This document shows, in pieces, positions 52,872 to 62,451 of a stretch of 64,000 nucleotides of DNA. The position numbers and the translations under genes were made by a program. The DNA is from Fictibacillus macauensis ZFHKF-1 (GTDB lineage: Bacteria > Bacillota > Bacilli > Bacillales > Fictibacillaceae), in the NCBI RefSeq assembly GCF_000269865.1, contig NZ_AKKV01000023.1, positions 1-64,000 on the forward strand, given 5' to 3'. The notes below the pieces were generated by a model, which was not told the DNA's origin, searched no databases, and saw only the letters and a list, made by a program, of their open reading frames with translations. Each line of letters starts with the position of its first letter. Position 1 is the first letter of the stretch.

Positions 52872-52908
52872 AAGAAGGCACTTTCATTGAAAGCGAAGGT
52901 GCCTTCTA
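52872..52908 (+). terminator. Terminator
   Basis: AGAAGGCAC...GTGCCTTCT stem between consecutive genes. Confidence 0.75.
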
Positions 52909-52935
52909 TCAATGAAACGAAGGGACTGTTACAGA

Positions 52936-54105
52936 ATGAACCTCATGTTTCCTACTAAAACGATTATTGGAGCGCAGGCGCTCGACCAATTGGTCCAAGA
53001 AGTACAGAAATGGAATGGACAACAGATCTTACTGATTACCGATCCAACGCTCGTTAAGCTCGGAATAGTCCGTTCTATACAGCAGCCGCTTGAACAGGGA
53101 GGCTTCTCCATCACTACTTACGATGACATTACGCCTGAGCCTAGCGTCGATACGGCAGAACGACTGCTTACTTTTGCAAAACAACAGGCTTTTGATTTAA
53201 TCATTGGCTTTGGTGGCGGCAGTGCGCTTGATTTAGCAAAACTTATTGCTGTACTTTCTGCTAATGATGGTTGCGTCAGTGATTATTTACATCTTACAGG
53301 CACAAAAACCGTTGTTCATAAAGGGTTGCCAAAAATTCTAATTCCTACGACAGCAGGGACAGGCTCAGAAGTAACGAATATTGCTGTTCTATCACTTGCT
53401 ACGACAAAAGATGTTGTGGCTCACGACCTCCTTCTAGCCGACGTAGCCATTATTGATCCTCACGTTACGTACACTGTACCTGCAAACGTAACCGCTGCAA
53501 CCGGCATGGATGCCTTAACGCATGCCATAGAAGCTTATTTATCTGTAAATGCTTCTCCTGTAACCGACGCATTTAGTTTGCATGCAGTTTCGCTCCTATC
53601 AGCTGCGTTAAAGCGCGCGGTCGACAATGGCGAAGATGCGCAAGCACGCAACGACTTAAGTCACGGCAGCTACTTAGCAGGTCTTGCTTTTTTCCATGCA
53701 GGTGTTGCCGGTGTCCACGCCCTTGCTTATCCGTTAGGCGGACAATTCCACCTCGCTCATGGTGAATCGAATGCCGTGCTCCTACCGTATGTGATGGATT
53801 ATTTGCGCCCTCATTGCATGGAGAAGATGAAGCACTTATATAAAGCGATGAACGAAAAAGTGGAGGATCTATCTGCCGAGGAAGCTTCACGGCGGTTTGT
53901 CGACCGACTGCATGAACTCATTAAAGAAGTGCATATTCCCGCTACACTACAAGATTTTCACATTCCAGAAGATGCGATCGCCTCATTAACGCAACAAGGA
54001 GCCAAGCAGACACGCTTGCTTGCTCGTAGCCCGGTTCCATTAACAGTGGAAGCAATTGAAAGCATCTATACAACGGCATACAAAGGGGTTCCTGTATCAA
54101 AGTAA
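52936..54105 (+). CDS. Iron-containing alcohol dehydrogenase
   Basis: 389 aa. Fe-ADH family motifs: GFGGGSALDLAK (NAD-binding), IPTTAGTGSEVTN, TGMDALTHAIEAYLS, and metal-binding His residues in HALAYPLGG and HGESNAV. Catalyses NAD(P)-linked oxidation or reduction of alcohols or aldehydes. Start 52936 follows AAGGGA; an upstream in-frame ATG 52912 has no site. Confidence 0.88.
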   Translation: MNLMFPTKTIIGAQALDQLVQEVQKWNGQQILLITDPTLVKLGIVRSIQQPLEQGGFSITTYDDITPEPSVDTAERLLTFAKQQAFDLIIGFGGGSALDLAKLIAVLSANDGCVSDYLHLTGTKTVVHKGLPKILIPTTAGTGSEVTNIAVLSLATTKDVVAHDLLLADVAIIDPHVTYTVPANVTAATGMDALTHAIEAYLSVNASPVTDAFSLHAVSLLSAALKRAVDNGEDAQARNDLSHGSYLAGLAFFHAGVAGVHALAYPLGGQFHLAHGESNAVLLPYVMDYLRPHCMEKMKHLYKAMNEKVEDLSAEEASRRFVDRLHELIKEVHIPATLQDFHIPEDAIASLTQQGAKQTRLLARSPVPLTVEAIESIYTTAYKGVPVSK

Positions 54106-54172
54106 AAGCTGGCTCCTGACATAAAACGCCTTTTTATTTATTGCGTGAAAGCGTTACATCCTTTACCCTTTA

Positions 54173-54186
54173 AGTAAGCGCTTTCT
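54173..54186. promoter_or_regulatory. Likely cre (CcpA) site
   Basis: AGTAAGCGCTTTCT matches the cre consensus TGNAARCGNWWWCA at 12 of 14 places with a perfect AAGCGCTTTC core. It lies 25 bases before the transporter ATG, consistent with glucose repression. A second weak match (TGAAAGCGTTACA, near 54145) lies upstream. Confidence 0.55.
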
Positions 54187-54210
54187 AATACAGGTAAAGG
54201 AGACCACTCT

Positions 54211-55512
54211 ATGAATAAAGTAACGTCTAACATTTTCAAAGGTTCAGTCGGGAATTTAATTGAATGGTACGACTGGTATGTGTATTCAGCGTTTGCTGTC
54301 TACTTTTCAACGAACTTTTTCCCAAAAGGCGATCCGACGAGTCAGCTACTCAATACGGCAGCGATTTTTGCCGTCGGTTTTCTTATGCGCCCGATTGGTA
54401 GTCTACTTATGGGTCGCTATGCCGATCGCCACGGGCGGCGCGCCGCTCTCACACTATCGATTACGATTATGGCTGGCGGCTCACTCATTATTGCCGTCAC
54501 ACCAGGATACGAAACGATTGGTATTTTTGCGCCAATTATCTTAGTGCTTGCTCGCTTGCTGCAAGGACTTTCACTTGGTGGCGAGTACGGCACGTCCGCC
54601 ACGTATTTATCCGAAATGGCCACTTCCGGTCGGCGCGGCTATTATTCTAGCTTTCAGTACGTGACGCTCGTGGCGGGTCAGCTTGTTGCTCTTGCTGTTC
54701 AAATTGTTCTGCAACAAATCCTTTCTGAATCCGCTATGGTAACGTACGGTTGGCGCATTCCCTTTGTCATTGGTGCACTAGGTGCTCTCGCTGTTCTTTG
54801 GCTGCGCCGCACAATGGATGAATCGGAGCAATTTAAAGAAAGTAAAAACAAACCGAGTACAGGTGCCGGAACGCTTACGGCACTTATGAAACATCCGAAA
54901 GCCGTAGGAACGGTCGTTGGTTTAACGCTTGGTGGAACGGTCGCCTTTTATACGTACACTACGTATTTGCAAAAATTCATGGTGAATACTGCTGGATTAC
55001 CAAAGGTCGATGTTAGCTGGATTAACTTTTTTGCGCTCTTGCTGTTTATCGTGCTGCAGCCGCTTGCAGGCGCATTGTCTGATCGAATCGGTCGTCGCCC
55101 TCTTCTCTTAACCTTTGGAATGGCTGGAACGTTACTAACGGTGCCTCTCTTTCTACTCATGGCACAAGTACAAAGCCCGCTCGGTGCCTTTTTGCTTATG
55201 TTTGTTGGGTTAGTCATTGTCACCGGCTATACATCCATTAATGCCATCGTAAAGGCCGAGCTATTTCCAACCGAAATTCGTGCACTAGGTGTTGGTTTTC
55301 CCTATGGCCTGACCGTTGCTATATTCGGTGGAACAGCCGAATTTATCGCTCTTTGGCTGAAGAGCATTGGCCATGAATCCTACTTTTATTTTTATGTCGC
55401 ACTATGCATTGCCATTAGCTTAGTCACCTATTGGCGAATGAGCGAATCCTCGTCATCCTCGCTCATGGATGAGCAACCATCCGCACCTACACTTCAAGCA
55501 AATAGCAAATAA
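54211..55512 (+). CDS. MHS-family proton symporter (alpha-ketoglutarate/shikimate type)
   Basis: 433 aa with 12 hydrophobic segments. The N-terminal GNLIEWYDWYVYSAFAVYF, GRYADRHGRRAAL and RLLQGLSLGGEYG are features of the metabolite:H+ symporter family (KgtP, ShiA, ProP). Probably takes up a dicarboxylate or related acid. A cre-like site upstream fits a carbon-source role. AAAGGAG precedes the ATG. Confidence 0.87.
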   Translation: MNKVTSNIFKGSVGNLIEWYDWYVYSAFAVYFSTNFFPKGDPTSQLLNTAAIFAVGFLMRPIGSLLMGRYADRHGRRAALTLSITIMAGGSLIIAVTPGYETIGIFAPIILVLARLLQGLSLGGEYGTSATYLSEMATSGRRGYYSSFQYVTLVAGQLVALAVQIVLQQILSESAMVTYGWRIPFVIGALGALAVLWLRRTMDESEQFKESKNKPSTGAGTLTALMKHPKAVGTVVGLTLGGTVAFYTYTTYLQKFMVNTAGLPKVDVSWINFFALLLFIVLQPLAGALSDRIGRRPLLLTFGMAGTLLTVPLFLLMAQVQSPLGAFLLMFVGLVIVTGYTSINAIVKAELFPTEIRALGVGFPYGLTVAIFGGTAEFIALWLKSIGHESYFYFYVALCIAISLVTYWRMSESSSSSLMDEQPSAPTLQANSK

Positions 55513-55520
55513 ACTTTTTA

Positions 55521-55552
55521 GAAAACCGGCGGCTTCTATGCCGGTCTTCTTC
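55521..55552 (+). terminator. Terminator
   Basis: AAAACCGGC...GCCGGTCTTCTT. Confidence 0.65.
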
Positions 55553-55568
55553 GTAAAAAGGAGAAATT

Positions 55569-56132
55569 ATGATAATTCTTTCTAACCAAAAAGTAACGTT
55601 AACCGAAGCATCAGAAGAAGACCTGCAACAGCTTTATTATTGGAAGTACGAAGAACCGCTGCAAGAAGCAAAAAAATGGAACGGACCATACATTAAAGAG
55701 CCATATCTAACGTACGCCGAATTTGTGAAAGAGTGGCAGGATCGCTCCTCTATTGCAGATCACGTACCATCCTCGTTGCTCATTAAAGACAATGAGTATT
55801 GTATTGGCATTGTGGAATCCCATTGGATCGATCGTGGTACCGATTGGCTTGAAACAGGGATTGTCATTTATGATCCCCATTATTGGAATGGTGGGTACGG
55901 CACGGAAGCTTATTCCTTATGGATTGATTTTCTTTTTCGGCATACGAGTCTTCCACGCCTCGGTATGTCAACCTGGTCTGGCAACAAACGTATGATAGAA
56001 GTAGCACGGAAACTCGGCATGAAAGAAGAAGCCTGCATTCGGCAAGCACGCATAGTGGATGGACAGCGCTTTGATGCCATTAAAATGGGGATTTTACGGA
56101 GCGAATGGGAGAAACTGTATATAAAACCTTAA
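55569..56132 (+). CDS. GNAT acetyltransferase (RimJ/RimL-like)
   Basis: 187 aa. Acetyltransf_3-type: GIVIYDPHYWNGGYGTEAYSLWIDF holds the acetyl-CoA loop, and MSTWSGNKRMIEVARKLGMKEEA is the C-terminal motif. GGAG precedes the ATG. Substrate unknown. Confidence 0.82.
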   Translation: MIILSNQKVTLTEASEEDLQQLYYWKYEEPLQEAKKWNGPYIKEPYLTYAEFVKEWQDRSSIADHVPSSLLIKDNEYCIGIVESHWIDRGTDWLETGIVIYDPHYWNGGYGTEAYSLWIDFLFRHTSLPRLGMSTWSGNKRMIEVARKLGMKEEACIRQARIVDGQRFDAIKMGILRSEWEKLYIKP

Positions 56133-56310
56133 GATATCCCTAAAGAGATTTAAAGGATTATACTTACTTCTATAAAGTATACACGTGCTCTAGCTAGGGT
56201 TGATAGGCTAGTAAAGCACGGCTTTAAAAAGAGATTATAATTTTAGAGCAATACATGAATAATGATTTCTGACTACGACATTAAAGTTGCACTAAGATAT
56301 CAACACCACT

Positions 56311-56353
56311 AAAAAGAGCGTTCCCCCTCCCATAAGGATGAACGCTCTTTCCT
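56311..56353 (-). terminator. Terminator after yiaAB gene
   Basis: AAAGAGCGTT...AACGCTCTTT with T-run on the minus strand. The stretch 56133-56310 shows no gene. Confidence 0.8.
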
Positions 56354-56354
56354 T

Positions 56355-56825
56355 TTATTCTTTTTCTTTAGCCACTTGCGTATCACGAATGTTCTTCTGA
56401 ATGGTAATGGCTGAAAAGAGACTGAGTACAAACGCCATACTATAAAATCCTTTTTCGCTTAATGCAAGCCCATCTGCGTTATACAGGCCAATGGCCATCA
56501 ATGCGACCGCTATAATGACAGCAAACCAACTAATGCCATAATAAATGCTTGAGACAGGAATATCCTCTTCCTTATCACGAACTGCTTTTTGTAAAGAAAC
56601 CGCTGCATACAATCCGAAGATTAAGACGGCAAAATAGTACCCTTTTTCATTTAACTCCATGTCAGCATTAAACAAACCGATTAAATAGGCTGCCATGCCG
56701 ATGACTAGTGTAGCCCAGCTCGCGCCTTTAAACGCTGCAGTAGGCTCTCCTTCTTTTCTTACTGTCTTAAACTTTTGTTGACTTTCATCCTTCCGCATTA
56801 ACTGGTTATCATTTAAATCAGACAT
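56355..56825 (-). CDS. YiaA/YiaB-type membrane protein
   Basis: 156 aa with four hydrophobic segments in two repeats: GLFNADMELNEKGYYFAVLIFGLYAA and GLYNADGLALSEKGFYSMAFVLSLF (given in shorter words: NAD-x-x-L-x-EKG-[YF] twice). That repeat defines the YiaAB two-helix family. ATG 56825 has AAAAGGGGAG upstream. Function unknown. Confidence 0.8.
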   Translation of the reverse strand: MSDLNDNQLMRKDESQQKFKTVRKEGEPTAAFKGASWATLVIGMAAYLIGLFNADMELNEKGYYFAVLIFGLYAAVSLQKAVRDKEEDIPVSSIYYGISWFAVIIAVALMAIGLYNADGLALSEKGFYSMAFVLSLFSAITIQKNIRDTQVAKEKE

Positions 56826-57043
56826 GAGCAGCTCCCCTTTTACTGTCATTCCATCTGTTAGCCAATTTCCTTGTTAGTGTACTTACTATTATAGCAAATT
56901 TTTACATACTTCATGACGAAATATTTTCTTCCAATATTAATTCTGTAAAAATAGCACCTTTTACCTACTGTCCCGTGCGTTTTGTGCTTTCATTTTTTGA
57001 TATACTTTTACTTGTTACATTTTATGGGAGAGGTGACAGATTA

Positions 57044-57856
57044 GTGGAATATGAAGAGCATCTAGAGGAGCCGTACGGACAAGAATATGTAAAACGAGAG
57101 CTTTTTTATGATTTTACCGCACAGCGTTATAACCACCATTCGATGGGTGTTAGCGTAATGATGCAAGGAACGCTCTTATATGGGCCTGATGGTTGCAGAC
57201 CTGAGTTACTTGCCAGACGCGTTGCGCTTGAAACATCATCATACTTTGCCACTCTAGACATATCGAGAGTGCTTAACGAGATGGATGAAGCGAAGAACAT
57301 CATTATGACGTTCTTTCAGGAGGCACAAGCGCAAAGTCAAAGCATTTTATACATAGATCACCTAGATGAGTTGTTGCCGGTAGAAGGGAATTGCTCTTAT
57401 GATCAACAAGTGGTGCTGTATTATTTACAAACCGCGTGGCAGTCATTAGAAATAAAAGATCACATTTATGTAATTGGCTTTACGACGAGGCCGTGGGATC
57501 TCGATTATGAACTACGTAGTCACACTTTTTTTCATCCGCTTGTATTCATGCCACCACCAAATACAAAAGAACGCCAGACATTGATTCATACAGCGTTGCA
57601 TAGCGAGGTAAATCAGCCATTCCTTGACCTGTTTAATCAATATAGTGCTAGCTTTACGAATGACGATTTGCACAAAATAATAACGACCGCACGGAGCAAA
57701 AAAAGTGACAAACTCTCGTTCCAAGAAACGCTGTATGAAGCGATGATTGCCATGAAATCATCGACCCTACAATGGTTTGCGTTTGCGAAACAACGCGTTG
57801 TTTTTCATAAAGAATATCAAAATATCCATGCTTACATACTAGAAGAATTGCTGTAG
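57044..57856 (+). CDS. Degenerate AAA-ATPase-like protein
   Basis: 270 aa from GTG 57044, preceded by GAGAGGTG. The fold follows Vps4/SpoVK-type AAA proteins: LLYGPDGCRPE in place of GPPGTGKT (no Lys/Thr), Walker B-like ILYIDHLDEL (101-110) and FTTRPWDLDYELRSHTFF as the second-region motif. ATP binding is therefore doubtful. It lies 15 bases before two TPR/membrane genes. Function unrecognised. Confidence 0.7.
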   Translation: MEYEEHLEEPYGQEYVKRELFYDFTAQRYNHHSMGVSVMMQGTLLYGPDGCRPELLARRVALETSSYFATLDISRVLNEMDEAKNIIMTFFQEAQAQSQSILYIDHLDELLPVEGNCSYDQQVVLYYLQTAWQSLEIKDHIYVIGFTTRPWDLDYELRSHTFFHPLVFMPPPNTKERQTLIHTALHSEVNQPFLDLFNQYSASFTNDDLHKIITTARSKKSDKLSFQETLYEAMIAMKSSTLQWFAFAKQRVVFHKEYQNIHAYILEELL

Positions 57857-57871
57857 AAAGGGGGGAGTTTC

Positions 57872-59548
57872 TTGAATCATTTATTTCCAATCATCGAACA
57901 ATACGCTGGAAGCCTACTTTTAACATCTATTGAGAAGCATGCTAAAAAAATGCTATCACAAGACGCGGAGCAAGCCATAGGCTACGCGCTTATGGCCTTT
58001 TACTTTTATGAATTGAGCCAAAAAGAGAAGGCACTTGCCGCTGTAGACCAAGCACTTGCTCAACCGAAGATTAATCAGCATTCTTTTATTATCGTGCTTA
58101 CGATTTTACAACAGTGTAAAGCATCAGAAGAACAGCTTCTCCTTGCCATTCATCAAGCAATAAGCGTTGATCCAGAGGAAAGTTTCTTTCATAAGCAGCT
58201 CGCTTTCTTAGATCGAGCAGAAACGAAAGAAATTGAAAACGAAACGCTGCGAGCCTATGCCATTGCTTTACGAGAAGAGCCGAACGATGCTGAATTACTC
58301 GGGCGTTATAGTCGCTTTTTAATGCAGCAAGGATACATTCACGAAGGACTCATCTATGAGAAAAAAGCAGCTGCGAGTAATGTTGAGTACCTACCTAATA
58401 TGAAAGCCTTTAGCGCACGTCACACTACACATTATATGAATGAGGAAGATGGAAGCTATGCTGAGCAAAGTTTAGCGCTTGCACCAAGCGACCCCGAGGT
58501 CAAAAGACTATTTAAAAAAACAACGATTATGAACGACTATACGTATCGACGTCTTCTACAGATGAGTTATCTGTTCTTTTTCTTATCGGTACCACTTCGT
58601 CTTACTGTGTATTATTTTAGAAAAAAACCGCATTTCTCGTTACTTTTCTTGCTGCTATTCCTTATTGATGCGGGCCTTTTATATGCACTCATCGGGAAGG
58701 CTTCCTACTTTATTGGTGGTTATTTACTCGTTGTTTATCTCTTGCTTTTGATTTGGACAATTAAACGATACGTAACTTTTTACAGCAAGCTTAAAAAACC
58801 AAATAAATTTTTGAAAAATTTACAGCTATTTTTTCTAAACTACCAGTATGCTGCACAAAAAGACTACTATACGCAGTTGCAATCAAGAACTGCTACAAAA
58901 CCAAAGGAACCAGAAAAACTGCAAATGCGTCTTGTCGCTGTAAAGCCTGAAAGAGCGCGAATTTCCCCACCAAGTGATTCATTTTATGATGAGATTGAAG
59001 ACTATGAAGCGTATGGTGAGGAATCTACTTTTTCCAAAGAGAAAGAAGAGGCCGAGGTCCCGCAAACGATTACGGACATTCCTATAGATCCTGTGGAACC
59101 ATTAGAAGCGGAGCAGAAACAAAGAAACTGGTCAAAAAACTTAACAATCTTACTATTTGTTAGTGTGCTGAGTAGCATTCTAATAAACCATCATTATTTC
59201 AAAAAACAACCCGTACCTGAAAAGGTTGATCCAGCCACCACCAAATCGATTCAACAAACGAATGAAACAAGTCAATACACCATGGAAAATGCGAACAAAA
59301 TGGTTGTACTTGCTTTTATTCAACAGATTAAAGAAAACGCTAACAGTCCTGCGCTTCAATCGTTACGTACAAAAAATAAAATAAAAAGCGCATCATGGAA
59401 AGCACTCGGCGATGCGATTATTTTAAAAGAAAAGCATAGCAAAACAAACAGGAGTAAGACTACGTTTACACTCGTGAATTTAAAAAAGAAATTGACTGCG
59501 GTGGTTAAGCTGGTACATTACAAAATTACAAGTATCGCCATTAAATAG
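57872..59548 (+). CDS. TPR-rich membrane protein
   Basis: 558 aa, TTG start preceded by AAAGGGGGGAG. Residues 1-200 are TPR-like helical pairs. Two or three hydrophobic segments (about 225-310), a basic and acidic linker (340-415), one more helix (about 426-445) and a 110-residue extracytoplasmic tail follow. Likely anchors a protein assembly at the membrane. Operon member with the AAA-like protein and the next gene. Confidence 0.65.
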   Translation: MNHLFPIIEQYAGSLLLTSIEKHAKKMLSQDAEQAIGYALMAFYFYELSQKEKALAAVDQALAQPKINQHSFIIVLTILQQCKASEEQLLLAIHQAISVDPEESFFHKQLAFLDRAETKEIENETLRAYAIALREEPNDAELLGRYSRFLMQQGYIHEGLIYEKKAAASNVEYLPNMKAFSARHTTHYMNEEDGSYAEQSLALAPSDPEVKRLFKKTTIMNDYTYRRLLQMSYLFFFLSVPLRLTVYYFRKKPHFSLLFLLLFLIDAGLLYALIGKASYFIGGYLLVVYLLLLIWTIKRYVTFYSKLKKPNKFLKNLQLFFLNYQYAAQKDYYTQLQSRTATKPKEPEKLQMRLVAVKPERARISPPSDSFYDEIEDYEAYGEESTFSKEKEEAEVPQTITDIPIDPVEPLEAEQKQRNWSKNLTILLFVSVLSSILINHHYFKKQPVPEKVDPATTKSIQQTNETSQYTMENANKMVVLAFIQQIKENANSPALQSLRTKNKIKSASWKALGDAIILKEKHSKTNRSKTTFTLVNLKKKLTAVVKLVHYKITSIAIK

Positions 59549-59592
59549 ATTCACATTCGTAAACTACTAAGTTTAGAAAGGGGATTCTTTGC

Positions 59593-60426
59593 TTGATTCC
59601 ATTACTACGTAACTTTGCAGATCAGCTCATTGAAGAAAATACTCAAGCACGCTCACTAGCGTTCGCTACCAATATTTTAAAAAACGATCCGCACCTTCCT
59701 GATGGGTATATTGCCCGCTTCCTTTACCATTATCACTTCAACGAAACGAGTGAAGGCAACTACTGGAAGGAAGAAGCCATTGCTCACGGGTTATTAAAAG
59801 ATGAAGAGTTGGTTCACTTTGTCATTGAATACCTTAATCAACCTGAGAATGCGTTGTTTCTATACCCAAAACTCAATCTTATGCAGCAGGCCTTCGAATC
59901 CGATCCTACTAATCCGGAATATGCAAAATATGAAGCAGCCATCTATCTTAAAAAAGCCCAAAAAGCCTTTCAAAAGTTTCGGTTTAAACAAGCGCGTGCT
60001 GATTGGGCTGAAGCTTATGCCATTAATTCATTGGATCACTCACTTTATTGGGGACAATCACACATTTATCCAACCAAGCATGTTTATTTAGCTTTTCTGC
60101 AAATTTTCTATATCTTGTTTATGCGCGTGCTTCAAGTGGTCGTTAAAGTACCAATTAACCGGTTTATCTATACAAATCATACGGGTACCTTTGTCATTAG
60201 AGCCTATCTTATTTTCCCAATCTTTTCTCTCTACTGTTTATTTTATTGGTTTGGGCTTAACACCTTTTTCATACTCATTGGCATCGTCCTCTTGATTATT
60301 TTTACTGTGAAGTATCAACGCGCGGTCACTCGATCGATTACACTTCCTTTACGGTATATGTATTCACAGCCTCTTCCTAAGGATCCTACAGACAAAGTTC
60401 CTTCTTGGGATTTTAAAAAGAAATAA
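59593..60426 (+). CDS. TPR-like membrane protein
   Basis: 277 aa, TTG start with AAAGGGG. Helical TPR-like N-terminal half (1-160) and two to three membrane helices (about 165-245). It is a smaller relative of the preceding gene. Unrecognised; the three-gene layout is likely one functional unit. Confidence 0.6.
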   Translation: MIPLLRNFADQLIEENTQARSLAFATNILKNDPHLPDGYIARFLYHYHFNETSEGNYWKEEAIAHGLLKDEELVHFVIEYLNQPENALFLYPKLNLMQQAFESDPTNPEYAKYEAAIYLKKAQKAFQKFRFKQARADWAEAYAINSLDHSLYWGQSHIYPTKHVYLAFLQIFYILFMRVLQVVVKVPINRFIYTNHTGTFVIRAYLIFPIFSLYCLFYWFGLNTFFILIGIVLLIIFTVKYQRAVTRSITLPLRYMYSQPLPKDPTDKVPSWDFKKK

Positions 60427-60431
60427 ACAGC

Positions 60432-60474
60432 AAAAAAAGTGTCTCCACCCAATGAAGTTGGGGACACTTTTTTG
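60432..60474. terminator. Terminator
   Basis: AAAAAAGTGTCTCCACCC...GGGGACACTTTTTT between convergent genes. Confidence 0.85.
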
Positions 60475-60477
60475 AAC

Positions 60478-60966
60478 TTAGTTCGCATTTATTCTATCTA
60501 CTATTTTTCTAATAAACAGCGGCGTCACAAATAGCCGTTTATGTTTTTTTAGCACAATCACTTCACTATGCTGCTTTTCATCTTCTCTCCAACTAATTTT
60601 AGTCGAATAGCGTACTTGCTCTTCAGGGGGTAATGACATTGTAGGTATGCCTTCAATGCGATCTCGTACTTTTTTTGTGAATAATACGATCGGTTCTCCT
60701 GTGGACTTGCATTCTACTAACGTTTTATTATTTTCCATCCACTTTAAGTCGTTCACAGTAGGCCGTTCATCCTTTTTCCATTGATAATAGCCATCCCAGA
60801 GACCTTCTTCTGCAAAATGAACGTTTTCTGATGGTGTGTACGTTACGTTCCACTCGCCATTTTTAGAAGTTCCTACTAAAACGGACGGCTGAAATAGAGA
60901 ATAGATGACCCAAAAAAGAAGAAAGAATAGTAGGATTAGTGCAGTTATTGTAGTTTTTCTTCTCAC
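60478..60966 (-). CDS. Membrane-anchored protein of unknown function
   Basis: 162 aa, GTG start with AAAGGATG upstream. One N-terminal hydrophobic helix (about 7-25), then an extracytoplasmic domain with NGEWNVTYTPSENVHFAEEGLWDGYYQW. Unrecognised. The gap to the next gene (60967-61230) shows no gene. Confidence 0.6.
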   Translation of the reverse strand: MRRKTTITALILLFFLLFWVIYSLFQPSVLVGTSKNGEWNVTYTPSENVHFAEEGLWDGYYQWKKDERPTVNDLKWMENNKTLVECKSTGEPIVLFTKKVRDRIEGIPTMSLPPEEQVRYSTKISWREDEKQHSEVIVLKKHKRLFVTPLFIRKIVDRINAN

Positions 60967-61230
60967 GATCGTTACATCATCCTTTTATTGTTTATTTTTT
61001 ACTCTTTTTCTATTATTACATATTTTACTATAAATGCATTCCAGTATTTAACTGTCACTCGTTTACTTCTCATAAAGATGATTGAAACAACTACAAAAAA
61101 AGTCGTACCATCTTACAATGATCGAAAATAACTAGCAAAAGAGGCTAATACTCGCTCCTGTTTTTTCCTTTTGGGATTATTCGTCTCCTATGGTATGATA
61201 GTGGAATTGTATACAAAGAGGGGACACACC

Positions 61231-62412
61231 ATGAATTTAACAAAACAACACTGGTTGCTCATCGGCACCCTTTCGCTACTTACATTTGTGTTAGGAACGA
61301 GTGAATTTGTCATCGTCGGCATCTTAACAGATCTAGCTAGCGATTTGCAGATTACCAACGCTAAAGCCGGAACGCTCGTATCGGCGTTTGCCATTACGTT
61401 TGCAATTTGCACACCCATCGTCATGGCCATTACCAATCATTTTCCTAAGCGGCAATGGATGCTTGGACTCATTATGGTCTTTATCGCTTTAAATGCCGCC
61501 TGTATATTCACAAGCCATTATCTTTTATTTCTTATTTTACGCATGCTCACAGCGATCGTAACAGGCGTACTCATTTCACTTGCCATGGTCGTCGCAAGTG
61601 AGGTGTTTCCACAAGCAAAGCGCGGTTTCGCTATTTCCTGCGTATTTGGCGGCTTTACACTTGCCAATGTGATTGGCGTTCCAATCGGCACATCGGTAGC
61701 GGAAGCCTATAGCTGGAATGCTACTTTTATCGTCACGACCGCTCTCGGCTGTTGCGCGCTTCTTGCAGCGCTGTGGCAACTACCTACCTTGCCAAAACAA
61801 GCACGCGGCTCGATTGCTCAGCAATTTTCCTTGCTGATTCACCCGCGCATGCTGATGGCCTTTTTCATACCAGCTCTCGGCTTTGGCGCAACGTATGCTA
61901 TTTATACGTATCTCGTACCTATCCTAAAAAGCATGCAAATAGCGGAAAACTCCATTAGCCTTGTTCTGTTTGGCTATGGCTTTATCTCTATTTTAAGTAA
62001 CATTTTAGCTGGCAAAATTGCGAGTCATAACGGAATCGGCAGACTGCGCTTCGTGTTTTTAATTCAATCTGTCGTGCTGTTATCGCTCTTTTATAGCACG
62101 AACTTTTTCACTCTAGGACTCATTAATATCGGCTTGATGTCACTCATGGCCATTTTATTAACAACGTCCACACAGCTCTATTTAATCGACTTAGCACGCG
62201 TGTACCAGCCAAACGCAACTGGCCTTGCCGCCTCCCTGGCACCCGTCGCCTCGAATGTCGGCATCGCCCTTGGCTCAGCCGTCGGCGGCCTTTTCTATCA
62301 TAACGTTAGCCTAAAAAGCATCATCATCGTTGGAGCAATCATAGCGCTACTAGCAAGCTTATTGACAACATTAAGCTACAGACTCGACCGCAAACAAAAA
62401 AGCACGACGTAA
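61231..62412 (+). CDS. MFS efflux transporter, DHA1 (AraJ/NepI-like)
   Basis: 393 aa with 12 hydrophobic segments. LGTSEFVIVGILTDLASDLQ and GTLVSAFAITFAICTPIVM are features of the DHA1 purine-nucleoside/sugar/drug exporters. GAGGGG precedes ATG 61231; an in-frame extension to 61171 has no site. Substrate unknown. Confidence 0.85.
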   Translation: MNLTKQHWLLIGTLSLLTFVLGTSEFVIVGILTDLASDLQITNAKAGTLVSAFAITFAICTPIVMAITNHFPKRQWMLGLIMVFIALNAACIFTSHYLLFLILRMLTAIVTGVLISLAMVVASEVFPQAKRGFAISCVFGGFTLANVIGVPIGTSVAEAYSWNATFIVTTALGCCALLAALWQLPTLPKQARGSIAQQFSLLIHPRMLMAFFIPALGFGATYAIYTYLVPILKSMQIAENSISLVLFGYGFISILSNILAGKIASHNGIGRLRFVFLIQSVVLLSLFYSTNFFTLGLINIGLMSLMAILLTTSTQLYLIDLARVYQPNATGLAASLAPVASNVGIALGSAVGGLFYHNVSLKSIIIVGAIIALLASLLTTLSYRLDRKQKSTT

Positions 62413-62443
62413 AGAGGGGCTAGCCTCTTTACGTCGTGCTTTT
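62398..62443. terminator. Long terminator
   Basis: AGCACGACGTAAAGAGG-GGCTAG-CCTCTTTACGTCGTGCT plus A/T runs on both sides. Serves two convergent genes. Nearly repeated at 63409-63456. Confidence 0.9.
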
Positions 62444-62451
62444 GTTTTTAA

